The notes under the pieces are model-generated. The model made no database searches, was not told the DNA's origin, and saw only the letters and a program-made list of their open reading frames with translations. The translations under genes and the position numbers were made by a program. Shown in pieces: positions 29,732 through 41,200 of a stretch of DNA of 64,000 bases. Origin of the DNA: Chloroflexota bacterium (lineage in GTDB: Bacteria; Chloroflexota; Anaerolineae; Promineifilales; Promineifilaceae); the NCBI GenBank assembly GCA_024277135.1, contig JAJRVV010000245.1:1-64000 (forward strand), in the 5' to 3' direction. Position 1 is the stretch's first letter. The number at the start of each line of letters is the position of its first letter.

Positions 29732-31351
29732 ATGAGTCAACTTATCAGTCATCTCAACCCGAACAGTCCGGAGTACAAAACCAATTTTGAGCATAATCAG
29801 AAATTAGCCCAGCTTTTAGCTGAACGACAGCGGCAGGCGGCGGGAGAACGGCCGTCCCGCGTCCTCGAATTGCAGCGTAAGCGAAACAAACTGCTGGCGC
29901 GCCAGCGCATCGAAGCCATTTTGGACGAGGGCAGCCCCTTCCTGGAACTCTCATCGCTGGCCGCCTGGGGCATGTACGATGGCGCCGCCCCCAGCGCCGG
30001 CATCGTCACTGGCGTGGGCCGGGTGTCCGGCATCGAATGTATGATCATCGCCAACGACCCCACCGTCAAAGGCGGCACCTACTTCCCGCTGACGGTGAAG
30101 AAACACGTCCGCGCCCAGGCCATCGCCGAGAAAAACCGCCTGCCCGCCATTTATCTGGTGGATTCTGGCGGCGCATTCCTCCATTTGCAGGACGAGGTGT
30201 TCCCCGACACAGATCATTTCGGCAACATCTTTTACAACATGGCGCGCATGTCCGGCAAACAAATCACGCAGATTGCGGCCGTGCTGGGCAACTGCACCGC
30301 CGGCGGCGCATACATCCCCGCCATGGCCGACGAAACCGTCATCGTCAAAGGCAACGGCACCATTTTCCTGGGCGGGCCGCCGCTGGTCAAAGCCGCCACT
30401 GGCGAAGAAGTCACCGCCGAAGAGTTGGGCGGCGCCGATGTCCACACCCGCATCAGCGGCGTCGCTGACCATTTCGCCAACGATGAGCCGGAAGCGTTGG
30501 CCTGGATTCGGGAGATCGTCAGCCATCTCAACCGGCGCAAAGAAATCCCGGTGGTGATGCAGGAGCCGGAAGATCCGCTGTACGATCCTGAAGAGTTGTA
30601 TGGCGTCATCCCCGCCGACGCCCGCCAGACCTACGACGTGCGCGAGGTCATCGCCCGGCTGGTAGACGGCTCCCGCTTGAGCGAATTCAAAGCCCGCTAT
30701 GGTCCCACCATCGTCACCGGCTTTGCCCACATCATGGGCATCCCGGTGGGCATCGTGGCTAACAACGGCCTGCTGTTCAGCGAATCGGCGGTGAAAGCGG
30801 CCCATTTCATCCAACTGTGCGGCCAGCGGGGGACGCCGCTGCTGTTCATGCAAAACATCGCCGGTTTCATGGTGGGCAAGCAGTACGAAAATGGCGGCAT
30901 CGCCAAAGATGGGGCCAAGATGGTGATGGCGATGAGCAACGTCAACGTGCCCCGCATCACCTTGCTGCACGGCGTCAGCCACGGCGCCGGCAATTATGGC
31001 ATGAGCGGCCGGGGATACGACCCCAACTTCCTCTTCACCTGGCCCAACAGCCGCATCAGCGTCATGAGCGGGGAAGCGGCGGCGGGGACGTTGTGGACGG
31101 TGGGGCAGCGGCGGGCGCTCAGTCGCCTGGAAAACCCGACGCCGGAACAGATCGCCGAAGTGGAAGCCGCTTTCAAGAAGCCGATTCTGGAAAAGTATGA
31201 ACGGGAAGGAGACCCGTATTACGCCACCGCTCGGCTGTGGGATGACGGCATTCTCGACCCGGCGCAAACGCGGATGGCGCTGGCGCTGGCCTTTTCGGCG
31301 ACGTTGAATGCGCCGTTGCCGACTGACCGGTATGGGACTTTCCGTATGTAA
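29732..31351 (+). CDS. acyl-CoA carboxylase carboxyltransferase subunit (methylcrotonyl-CoA carboxylase beta-like)
   Basis: [26 protein letters not shown]...[16 protein letters not shown]...[19 protein letters not shown]...[28 protein letters not shown]. Confidence 0.93.
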   Translation: MSQLISHLNPNSPEYKTNFEHNQKLAQLLAERQRQAAGERPSRVLELQRKRNKLLARQRIEAILDEGSPFLELSSLAAWGMYDGAAPSAGIVTGVGRVSGIECMIIANDPTVKGGTYFPLTVKKHVRAQAIAEKNRLPAIYLVDSGGAFLHLQDEVFPDTDHFGNIFYNMARMSGKQITQIAAVLGNCTAGGAYIPAMADETVIVKGNGTIFLGGPPLVKAATGEEVTAEELGGADVHTRISGVADHFANDEPEALAWIREIVSHLNRRKEIPVVMQEPEDPLYDPEELYGVIPADARQTYDVREVIARLVDGSRLSEFKARYGPTIVTGFAHIMGIPVGIVANNGLLFSESAVKAAHFIQLCGQRGTPLLFMQNIAGFMVGKQYENGGIAKDGAKMVMAMSNVNVPRITLLHGVSHGAGNYGMSGRGYDPNFLFTWPNSRISVMSGEAAAGTLWTVGQRRALSRLENPTPEQIAEVEAAFKKPILEKYEREGDPYYATARLWDDGILDPAQTRMALALAFSATLNAPLPTDRYGTFRM

Positions 31352-31376
31352 ACGAGAGATGTGGTAAAATTAGCGT

Positions 31377-32051
31377 ATGGCACACATCCCATCATCTGTT
31401 GCTAAAATTGCTCCTGGCGGCAACCTAACGACCCGACAAAAACGACGCTTTTTGATTGACATGGCGTTGCGCCGGATTCGGCCCGGCACGGGTAGCAGCC
31501 ATGAATTCATGAAAAGGAGAACGGCAATGCGCCAATGGCCTGACCTTCGTAAAATTCTGGAGGATTTCGACTGGGTGATCATAGGGGGGGTGGCTACAAG
31601 GGCTTATATGCCAGAACGTGTTACCAAAGACATGGATATTCTGGTTCGAGAGGAAGATGGCCGTGATGTATTAGACCGGTTACAAAAAGCTGGTTTTGCT
31701 GTTGTATCACCGTTATCAATAGGCGGATATATGTTGTCTTCGCTTGAGGGGGTAGAAATAGATTTAATTTTTGGAAATCAGACTTGGTTGGCTGAAGCGC
31801 TGGCTAACCCTGACTATGATTTTGCAGGTTATCCCGTTCTTGGCCTGCCTTACTTGATTCTCATGAAAATGATGTCTGCCCGAGGTCGTGATTTTGGCGA
31901 TGTCACCACGATGTTAGGATGGGCTGATGATGATGCTCTAGAAAAGGTGCGGCAGGTAATAACAAAATTTAGTCCTCAAGACAAAGATGATTTGGAATCG
32001 TTGATTTTCCTGGGCCAGCAGGAACGTCAACTGCCAGATGATTTGATTTAG
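31377..32051 (+). CDS. nucleotidyltransferase family protein (true start may be 31527)
   Basis: VIIGGVATRAYMPERVTKDMDILVREEDG...VEIDLIF; AAAAGGAGA upstream of ATG 31527. Confidence 0.7.
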   Translation: MAHIPSSVAKIAPGGNLTTRQKRRFLIDMALRRIRPGTGSSHEFMKRRTAMRQWPDLRKILEDFDWVIIGGVATRAYMPERVTKDMDILVREEDGRDVLDRLQKAGFAVVSPLSIGGYMLSSLEGVEIDLIFGNQTWLAEALANPDYDFAGYPVLGLPYLILMKMMSARGRDFGDVTTMLGWADDDALEKVRQVITKFSPQDKDDLESLIFLGQQERQLPDDLI

Positions 32052-32063
32052 GAATGAGTCGCA

Positions 32064-32125
32064 AGACATCCGATTTCTCACTGTCGAATGTGCTGACCTC
32101 GTGAGTGACAAGAAATCGGATGTCT
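32064..32125. repeat. 62-bp inverted-repeat element, copy 1
   Basis: AGACATCCGATTTCT ... AGAAATCGGATGTCT, 15-bp perfect arms. Confidence 0.85.
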
Positions 32126-32135
32126 GGTAGTTGCC

Positions 32136-33203
32136 TCAAGGCTTCACATCCACCACACCGCCAAACGAATTGACTGCCAACGTCCACTCACTGCCAGGGG
32201 TGAATTGGAGAAACTCCTCCAGGCTGCTGGTGGTGTAGGTGTACCGCTCCCCGTCGCTGGAAAACACAACTTCATATGACTCATCGGCGGCGCCGGTTCG
32301 TTGGTCGCCCGATAGCGATGTTTGCGGCCAAATCGGGTTTAGATCCGCGCCGCTGATTTGGGCGGTGTCCACTTCCACCCACTCAGTCACCGTGTACTCG
32401 CAGAAATCGTCATACACCTGGTATTCGCAATCTTGCACCACTTCGCCCAGGCCGGTTCCGGTATCTACCGTGTAGGGCGTGCCGCACACCTCGACGGAAT
32501 TGGGGGCGGGGTTGGCCTGGGTGCGGCGCACCCGCTCGGAGCAACTGCCCACGCTGGCATCGGCGGGGATTTGGTCGGCCCAGTCGCTGCGTTCCACCGG
32601 CCCCAGCGCTTCGATGGCGATGCTGCGCGTCCAGTTAACGGATTGGACGGAGCCGGTGACATCTTCGGTGCGCAGGAACATGACTGCCAGAATGCCGCAC
32701 AAACAGAGGAGGCCAATCAAAATGACGATGAGGAAAACGGGAACGCCTCGTTTCTTCTTGGGGGCGTCGGGCACGGCCGTTTCCCCATCCGGTTTTTGCA
32801 GGAGACCATTGCAGTTCGAGCAGCGCACGGCCGTTGCCGGGTTCATCGTGCCGCAGAAGGGGCATTTCACATCCGGCGCTTCCTTATCCTGAAACGCGCC
32901 CAAAACCTGGCCCGATTGCCGCCGGGCAGCATCGGTGAGATCCCCCATGCAGTTGCTGCAAGTTGTAGCGCCGGCCGGGTTGCGCGTGCCGCAGTAGGGG
33001 CAGATGATGTCTGGCCCAACTTTGGCGGCTTCAATCTTCTTCTGGTCAGTGACGATTTCCTCTTTTGCCGCCTGCTGAAATTTCACATCTTCCGGTTGGG
33101 GCGCTCCACAGTTTGAACATTTAGCGGCCGTGCCGGGATTGCGTGTGCCGCAGAAAGGACATTCCCATTCTAATTCTACATAACCGAGCGATTTTTTGGC
33201 CAT
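32136..33203 (-). CDS. membrane protein with three zinc-ribbon domains
   Basis: CPFCGTRNPGTAAKCSNC, CPYCGTRNPAGATTCSNC, CPFCGTMNPATAVRCSNC, then a TM segment and C-terminal domain. Confidence 0.75.
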   Translation of the reverse strand: MAKKSLGYVELEWECPFCGTRNPGTAAKCSNCGAPQPEDVKFQQAAKEEIVTDQKKIEAAKVGPDIICPYCGTRNPAGATTCSNCMGDLTDAARRQSGQVLGAFQDKEAPDVKCPFCGTMNPATAVRCSNCNGLLQKPDGETAVPDAPKKKRGVPVFLIVILIGLLCLCGILAVMFLRTEDVTGSVQSVNWTRSIAIEALGPVERSDWADQIPADASVGSCSERVRRTQANPAPNSVEVCGTPYTVDTGTGLGEVVQDCEYQVYDDFCEYTVTEWVEVDTAQISGADLNPIWPQTSLSGDQRTGAADESYEVVFSSDGERYTYTTSSLEEFLQFTPGSEWTLAVNSFGGVVDVKP

Positions 33204-33290
33204 CTGACGTTCTCCTCAGGAAGTGACTAAAATTTGAAGTGACTATAGTGATTCGTAATTTTCCAAAATCAAGCAAAGTGACAAACCAAC

Positions 33291-33334
33291 TTCACAATTC
33301 ACAATTCATAATTCATTATTCACAATTCATTATT
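33291..33334. repeat. heptanucleotide tandem repeat (attcaca/attcata/attcatt, about 6 units)
   Basis: ttcaca-attcaca-attcata-attcatt-attcaca-attcatt-att. Confidence 0.85.
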
Positions 33335-33407
33335 ATCACCATTCGTTGGCGGAGTTGCAAGGGGATTTTGTCGGTGTGGGTTATAATTCCGAGAATTGGA
33401 GGTGACG

Positions 33408-35078
33408 ATGACGCATTTTGACGCTTATCTGGAGGTTGGGGAATCGGGCGCTTGTATGGCGCGGATATTGACGCTGCCGGGCTGTTTTTTACGCGCCAAA
33501 AGCCGCGCGGCCGCATTGTCAGAACTGCCGGATGTGATTCTCTGGTATGATGAGTGGCTGCGACAGCATGGTGAACCAGGTCTGGATTTAGAGGAGCCAA
33601 TCACCGTCACGGCCGTCGTCACTGCCGATGTTTCCGGGCCATTTGATCCCGGCGGTGAAGCGGCCTTGTTTGCTTCGGAACTGGAACCGATCACCGATGC
33701 TGAAATCAACCGGTTTTTGCGGTTGGCGTCGTATAACCGGGCAGAACTGCTGGGGTTGATACGGCCGTTGTCCCCCTCTGTGCGCAAATGGCAGCCCGGC
33801 GCGGGACAGATGAGTATTGACGCCATTTTGCGGCACATGGGCCGGGCCGATTTGTGGTACGTCTCCCGGCTGTTGGCTGCGCCGACGCCGGTTGATGAGG
33901 CGGGGTTGACGGTGCGGCAGTTTTTGGATCAGGCGCGGGCGACGGCCGTCGCCCATCTGCAAACCCTCAGTGATGCCCAAAAACGGGAGCGATTTATCCC
34001 CCAGCATGATACCGGCAATTTGCAGGAGCCGTGGACGGCGCGAAAGGCGCTGCGGCGAATGTTGGAGCATGAACGAGAGCACATGCAGCACATCGAGAAA
34101 GTATTGGCGCAGTGGCGGGGCCGTTTGCTGGCCGAATTAGCGGCGGAACGGGCCAACCTGCTGTGGCAGCTCAATGGCCTGGACGAAACCACCCTATCCC
34201 AGGCTCCGGTTATTGAGGGGTGGACGGTGAAGGATTTGCTGGCGCACATCGGCGCCTGGGATGCGTTTCACACCGAGCGAACGGCGTTGGTCATGCACGG
34301 CCGTCTCCACGAAATCAAACCGGTAGGCGAGCGAGAAGGGATGGATGCGCGCAACCAAAACCTGCTGCACCTCTTCCGGGATGTGCCGTTCACCTTTGCT
34401 TTGGGCATTTGCCTAAAAGAAAGAAGCGGGTATCGGGCCACGTTGAGCCGTCTGTCGAACGCTGAACTACACCGAGAAATCCGGCTGCCCTGGGGCTGGC
34501 GCACCCGACTGCGGGTGTGGGCCGGTTGGCGGGCGCGGCACGATGCCGTCCACGCTGCTCAAATCAGCCAATGGCGGCAAACCTTGCCCAAAGAATCAAA
34601 ACGGGCCGGGCCAAAATCGGCGCTGTCAGCCATTTACAAAGCCAGCCGCCGTGAGTTTGTAGCGTTGGTCGAACTGCTCGATGAGGAAGAACGGTTGACC
34701 CGCCCGGTGTGCGGCGTGTGGACGCTCAAAGATGTGGTAGGGCATTTGCTGGATTGGGAACAGCTGGGGTTGACTGCCTTGCGCCAAATCTGTGCCGGGC
34801 AAACGCCGGAATTTGACGCCATCATCCCGGATTTTGACGCCTTTAACAACGCCAACGCGGCGGCGCGGCAGGATCAGCCGTGGCCGGATGTGTGGGCTGA
34901 ATTTGTGGCCGCACGGGCGCAGATGCTGTCACTCATCGCTGAGGTGGATGCGTCGCAGATGGAACGCGCGTTTACCACGCCCTGGGGAACGACCATCTGG
35001 TTATATCGCTGGCTGCTCATCTGGCCCGGTCATGAACGGGAACATGCGCGCGGGCTGCGGGATTCAGTAGATTCGTAA
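33408..35078 (+). CDS. multi-DinB-domain protein with a HicB-like N-terminal segment
   Basis: YLEVGESGACMARILTLPGCFLRAKSRAAALSELPD, then three DinB-like helical units; GGAGGTGACG upstream of ATG 33408. Confidence 0.7.
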   Translation: MTHFDAYLEVGESGACMARILTLPGCFLRAKSRAAALSELPDVILWYDEWLRQHGEPGLDLEEPITVTAVVTADVSGPFDPGGEAALFASELEPITDAEINRFLRLASYNRAELLGLIRPLSPSVRKWQPGAGQMSIDAILRHMGRADLWYVSRLLAAPTPVDEAGLTVRQFLDQARATAVAHLQTLSDAQKRERFIPQHDTGNLQEPWTARKALRRMLEHEREHMQHIEKVLAQWRGRLLAELAAERANLLWQLNGLDETTLSQAPVIEGWTVKDLLAHIGAWDAFHTERTALVMHGRLHEIKPVGEREGMDARNQNLLHLFRDVPFTFALGICLKERSGYRATLSRLSNAELHREIRLPWGWRTRLRVWAGWRARHDAVHAAQISQWRQTLPKESKRAGPKSALSAIYKASRREFVALVELLDEEERLTRPVCGVWTLKDVVGHLLDWEQLGLTALRQICAGQTPEFDAIIPDFDAFNNANAAARQDQPWPDVWAEFVAARAQMLSLIAEVDASQMERAFTTPWGTTIWLYRWLLIWPGHEREHARGLRDSVDS

Positions 35079-35106
35079 TCGTCTAGAATTCACTTCCTGA
35101 AATTGG

Positions 35107-35217
35107 AGACTCAGTAGATCAAGATTTTCGCCACGAATGCCACGAATTACACGAAAAACACGTTCTTAATTCGTGAAATTTGTGCAATTCGTGGCGGATT
35201 TTGGATCTACTGAGACT
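35107..35217. mobile_element. MITE-like element, copy 2 (101 bp, 35112-35212) with TSD AGACT
   Basis: One mismatch to copy 1; flanks AGACT/AGACT. Confidence 0.85.
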
Positions 35218-35285
35218 GGAGATTAGAGACTGCCAGTCTCCAGTTAACCAGTCTCCAATCTCCAAACTGGGGATATGTTTTTAGA

Positions 35286-38200
35286 CTATTCCATAATCAT
35301 GAACAACTTGCCATCAGACCGGCCAAAAATTTCCGGGAAGAAGGTTTCGCGGGCTGTGGCCGGCATCACCTGGAACTCGCCGGGGATGTTGGTTTGCAGG
35401 AAGTAGGTGTACTGGTACGTCCCGGCGGGCAGGAAATTGGAGCGGAACACGACCTTTGCATCCCGATATTCGATGCGATTGAACTGCCACCAGCCCCAAT
35501 AACCGCGCCGGTAATTGTCCTGGCTGACGTCGCCGCTCAAATTACCGGCCGTTGTCTCCAGGCCGGGGTCAATCGCTTCGGCGCCGGCCGGGATGGGATC
35601 TTCTACCAACACGTACAGCCGGTCATTGGGCAAGACGATGGTCAATTCCACCCGCACCTGCCCCCCGGCCGCGATTTGGGTGATGGGCTGGCACTCGTCC
35701 GTTTCCGGATCGCAGGCGGCATCGTAATAGGCGCGCTCGATGCTGAAGCCCCGGTTAACGGCCGTCACGCTTGCCGCCGGCAAAAAGCTGTTGAGATGGG
35801 CCGTGTAATACAAACGGCCGTTCCCCCCCGCGCGTTGGAAGTCAAGGAAATTGACTTCATCCGCCACCAGGTTTCTTAGCGGGATGGATGTATGGCGCGA
35901 GTCCAAAATCGTCTCCCGGTCAAACTGGCCGCTGACGATAGAGTTACTGTTTAACGCCAGCCGGTACTCATAATCCGCTTCCAGCTCGCCCGTAGCCGCC
36001 ATCCAATCGGCGAGGGCGTTGATCACCCACGCCGTTTCATGCTCGGTGGCCCAATGGCTGGCCGTCCGCGCCGACATGAGCCAGCGCACCGCGCCCGCGC
36101 CCAACGGGTTAGCGGGATCAATCCGGGCCAACGCATCCAGAATGACGGCCGTGCCCCGCACAACACTGCTCAAATTCCGGTAATCTCGATTCACGTCCTC
36201 CCAATGCGTACCGGTGGCAGAGAGGACGGCCGTGTCGTTCAAATCCGCCAGCAGCGCCATCTGCGCCGAGCCGCCCGAATTACCCGCCACTTCATACGCC
36301 AACGCCAGATACGCTTTGGCATACGGGTCAAGCAAATGGCGATGTTCGTCAAACAGCATCTCCATCTCCGACAAAAGCGTCTCCCGCCTCGTCGTCGGTT
36401 CAGTCAGAGAGCCAGTTTGCCTGGCTTCCGCCAGCACGTAGAGGAAAAACGCCTGCCGGTTTACCTGGTGCCGGCCGCTCAAACTGGCCGCCGGGGCCAG
36501 CTTGTCGGCCAGGAAGCGGGCGGCGTCATTCACCATCCGGCCGCTCACCGGATACCCCGTCTCCTGCGCCTTGCTTAAAGCCAGCAGGGTATACGCCGTC
36601 AGCCATTCGTCACTCTCGTTGCTGTAGCACCAGCCCCAGCCGCCATCTGTTTTTACCAGCCCTTCCAGGTCACGAATCAGTTGGGGGATGACATCGGCCA
36701 GCGCCCCGGCCAGTTTCGGTTCGTCCAGATTCAAGGCGCTGATGGCGCGGGCGGTGGCCGCATTCGCCAGCAGCCGGTCAGTCACCGAGTAGGCGCACAC
36801 AAACTGGTAATCCGGCCGTTCCAGGTAATCCAGCGACTGCAAGAGCGCCGCCGCCAGCGATGGGCTGAGGGTGACGTCAATGCTGCCCTGTTCCATGTCC
36901 ACCAGTTCCGGCAGCAGCACCGCTTCCACCCGCCGCTCCACGTCACCATCCAAAATCCCGGCTGTGCCTGCGATGTCGGGCGCGTCGTAGCGGTAGATGG
37001 GGATGAGGCCGTTGTCGCCAAAGGTGGGTTTGGCGGCGTCTCGATAGCCGCCGCCGGCCACGCGGAAGGTGAGGTCGGCCACGTTGGCGTTTTTGACTTC
37101 CACCTGCCAGCGGGCAAGGACACGGCCGTTGGCCGGGATGGTCACCGTCTGCTCGGCGTCATCCCGCAGTCCCAGCCCTTCCGCTTCCAGGGTGACGGCC
37201 GCTTCAATCTCGCTGCCGGTGTTGTTATTGACGATGGTTCCAATTTGTACCACATCCCCCACCGTGAAGAAGCGGGGCGTCACCGGGCGCAGCAACAGCG
37301 GCAGGGTGACGACCACATCCACGCTGGTCTGCCCCACCTTGCTGTCGGCGGTGATCGCTTTGCTGGACAGCCGCCAGGTGGTCAGGCTGTCGGGCAGGGG
37401 GATTTCGATGGCGGCGCGGCCGTCCGCATCCGTTTGCAGGCTGGCCCGCCAAAACGCCGTGTCCGGGAAATCTTGACGCACTTTTTCGTCATCTTCCTCT
37501 GTCCCGGCGGCGCGGCTGATGGCGGTGTCTTCCAGCAGCCCATCGCCGCCGCCGCCGCCCAAACCGGCCGTTTCCACCGGGATTTCCGGTTCCATCCCTT
37601 CGCCAGAGATGAACAAGCCGCCGCCAACCTGGCTGCGATAGGGTTGGGGCGCATAAAACGCTTCCAGAATGTCGGGCGCGTTGTCCTTTTTCAGCGTCAA
37701 CACTGCTAAATCCACCAGCGCCAGCGACACGTCGGCAGAAACGGGGTTTCCGGCCTTGTCGGTGGTGAAGATGTCGTAGACGGCCGTTTCCCCCGGCGCA
37801 AACAGGTCGGCGGCAGGGGTCAGCGTCACGTTCAAGCCTAACTGTTCTGGCGACACCGCCAGTTCGGCGATGCCCAGGCGGATGTCGGCGTAGGGGTTGT
37901 CGGGGTCATCAGGAGTGACGGGTTTGACGGCCGTCACCGACACAAACACATTGGGCGCATAATCAAGCGGCAGCGGCACATCAATCACATCGCTGTTTGA
38001 CTGCAAGGTAATCACCCGCTGCTCGATCAGTTGGCCCCGCTCAATCGTCAGCCACGCCTTGATCGGCCCGGCGAAGGGGGATTGCACCAAAATGCGCGCC
38101 GTCTCGCCCGGCTGGTACGCCTGTTTGTCGGGAACCAGTTCCATGCGCCGTTCGCGGGGGTCGGTGCGCCAGCCGATGAAGCGTTCGTCGGCCGCCCATA

Positions 38201-41200
38201 AGTTGGCGCTGCTGACGTGCTGCCGGCCGCCGCTGTCGGTGACGGCGGCCACGGCCACATAACTGCCCCCCTCTGGCGGCACGAAGCTGGCGGTGGCTTT
38301 GCCCAGGTTATTCGTCGTCACCCGTACCCGGTCAATTTCAGTGTCTACCGGCTGCCAGATGGTGCGGTAAATGCCGAATTCGGCGTCGCGGGTTCGTTCC
38401 CATTCCCGTTGGTAGAAAACGACTTCAACTGTTTGATTGGGCGCGGCGTTCCCTTCCCAATCCTGGGTGATGAGGTTGACGCTGGTTTCCGTTCCGGCGC
38501 GAGCAATGTAATTGGCGGGGACGACGCCGACATAGATTTCGGCAGCGTGCAGGGTGACGCTGGCCCGCCCCACCACGGGGAATTCGCTGATGTCGTTGAC
38601 GGTCACTTCCACGGTGAGGGTCTGGCTGCCGGGATCACGATCTTTGAGCAAATCGGCGGGCAGGTTGATGATGAGACGGCCGTCGCCATCGGTACGGCCG
38701 TTGCCGTTTGCCAGCCAATCACCCAAAAAGCCGCCGCCGCCAAACCCGAACGGGCCAAAGTCATGATAGAAATAATCGCCGCCGTCGCCGAAGAAGTAGA
38801 AAGAGCCGGTGATGGGCGGTTGGTAAGCGTCGGCGTAAATGTTCCACTGCACTTCCAGGTCGGCAGCCGGGCCGCCAAAGAAGTAGCTGGCGTCCACCGT
38901 CACCGCCACCGTCTCGCCGCGCAGCGCTTCGGCGCGATCCGGCGTCAACGTCAGCAAAAATTCCGGCTTGCGGTATTCGGCCACGGAGAAGGCGCGCCGG
39001 GCGTTGAAATCCCGGTCGTCCAGGAAGAGTTGGTAGGAGCCGGCGGCCGCGTCTTCCGGGATTTGGTATTCGCCGGTGAAGACGCCATCGGGCGATACGG
39101 AGACGGTCAGCGTGTCGTCCAATCCAGCGCCTTCGGGGTCGTAAAAGTTGGTGTTGAGGCGCAGGGTGAGGGTTTGCGGGTCGGGGAGTTGGTAACGGCC
39201 GTCATCCGTCTGCCGCACCAACCCTTTGAAGTATATGGTGTCCCCCGGCCGGTAAATGGGGCGGTCGGTGTAAATGTAGGCGAACAGTTCCGGCTCATCC
39301 TCATAGCCTACATCCAGGTCAAACTGCCACGGGCTGACGCCTTCGTTCCAATTGCTGGAGCCGACGCCGAATCCCGCCTGGCCCGGCTGATTGCTGACGG
39401 CCAGCACCCCGGACAGGTAGTTGTTGGGCGGGGTGTAGTCGAATTGGGCGAATCCGTTTTTGTCGGAGACGGCCGTGCCCAGCCGCGCCCCCTGCTGGTT
39501 GTAAAGCGCTAGATTTCGGCCGGATACCGGCTGGCCGCTGGCGATGTCCGTCACCCAGACATAGGCAGCGCCAAACATCTCTTTGACGACGATGTTGGCG
39601 TCGGCCACTATCAGGAGATGCCGCTGATTTTGCCAGTAGCGGGCGTCGCCCACGTCTGCCGAATCCACCGTCAGCATGTAAACGCCGGCGGGCAAAACCC
39701 CGCCATCCGCCAGAGGAACGTTTTGTAAAAATGCCTGGTCGTCAGGCGCGTCCGGGGCGAATTCCCAACGGCGGATCGGGGTGGCGGCGGGCCGGTAATC
39801 GTTTAGTTGGTATGGCTCGCCCAGCAGGTTGAGCGGCAGTCCCAGGTCGAACAGGCTGACGTTGAAGCTGTTGACGTTGCGATACAGCAGTTCCACGTCG
39901 GTGGCGAAGCTGGCGCTCACCTGGCTGATTCGGCCGGGTAAATTGAAGGAGGCGATGGGGGGGGAGGGAGGGGTGGTGAAGCGCCAGGTGTAATCTCGCC
40001 CCAGGGTGTTGCCGTAGGGGTCGGCCGCGTCGCCGGGGATAGTGACTTGGTAGGCGGTGTTAAGTTCTAGTTCAAAGTTGAGGGAGAGGTAGCTGCCGTC
40101 TTTGCTGAAGAAGTAATCAACGTCGTCGGGCGGCGGGTTGATGCGGATACGGCCGTCCACCGTGTCCCAATCCATGGGCGAGGCAAATTCCACCGAAATC
40201 CCGTACTGCCACGCTTCGGCCAGCCCGGTGGGGTGTACCAGCGCCACGCCGGGGAAAACCACCGTCTGGAAACTGCTCACCGTTTGCCGATCCAGCGCTG
40301 CGCCGCCGCTGGCCGATTGGGCGGAATCGTTGACGACGATTTGGTATTCCGTTTCCAGGTTGAGCGGTTGGCGCGGGGTGATCTGCAACACGCGATCATC
40401 GTCGAACCAGGCGGCGTCCACCGCCGCTTTGCCTTGTGTTGTGCCCAGGGCTACCGCCGCTTCCGTGCTGGCTCTATCCATGGGGGTGTTGAAGGTGATG
40501 GTGATGGGAGCGGAGGGGTTGACGCCAACGTCGCCCAGGGCTGGTTGGAAGGTGACGACGGCCGGCCGTACTGTGGTGAACTGCCAGTTAAAGCCACCGG
40601 ACAGCGCGGCCCCGGTGAAATCGGTCAAATCGTCGGCTATCGAGACCTGGTAGGTGGCAGCTGCCGCCAGCGGTTCATCCGGCATGAAGCGGTAAATGCT
40701 GGTAGAGACCCACTCTCCCTGTCCCGTCACGGGCGGATCGAAAGACAACGGCTGTGGCAAATCCGCTTGCTGGCCAGTCGTTACCAACGGCACAACGGGG
40801 CGGTTGAACAGCGCCGTCACCGCGCTGTTCGTGTCCACCCGTTCCGCGCCCGCCGCCGGGATGACCTGGCTCACTTGTAAGCTGCCGATGGTTTGCAGGT
40901 AAAGCTGCAGCGGCGTGTCCAGCGTGAACCCATTGAGGCTGGTAGCGGCCTGGCCGATGTTGACCCGGTATCGCTGCCGCCGCTGGTAGCTCTCGTCTGG
41001 GGTGAAGATGAGGGTGTCGGGCCGGGGCCAGCTAAAGCGGCCGTTCACTTTTGGCCCAGATGGCTGCCCTTCGTCGTCCACCGCTTCGATGGCAAACGCC
41101 TTTTCCACGGAGGGTTGGTTCATGGGCTGGTCAAATCGGATGGTGATGGCGCCGTCCAGCAATGCTTCTTCGCCGGGGGCGGGGCTGCTGTAGATGACTT

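Noticed and set aside
29951-31267. 438-aa antisense ORF on the minus strand
   Set aside because: Exactly antisense to the well-supported carboxyltransferase gene; Asp/Val/His-rich composition is typical of shadow ORFs in GC-rich DNA.
36681-37709. 342-aa plus-strand ORF
   Set aside because: Antisense to the macroglobulin gene; shadow ORF.
38217-39512. 431-aa plus-strand ORF
   Set aside because: Antisense to the macroglobulin gene; no recognisable motif.
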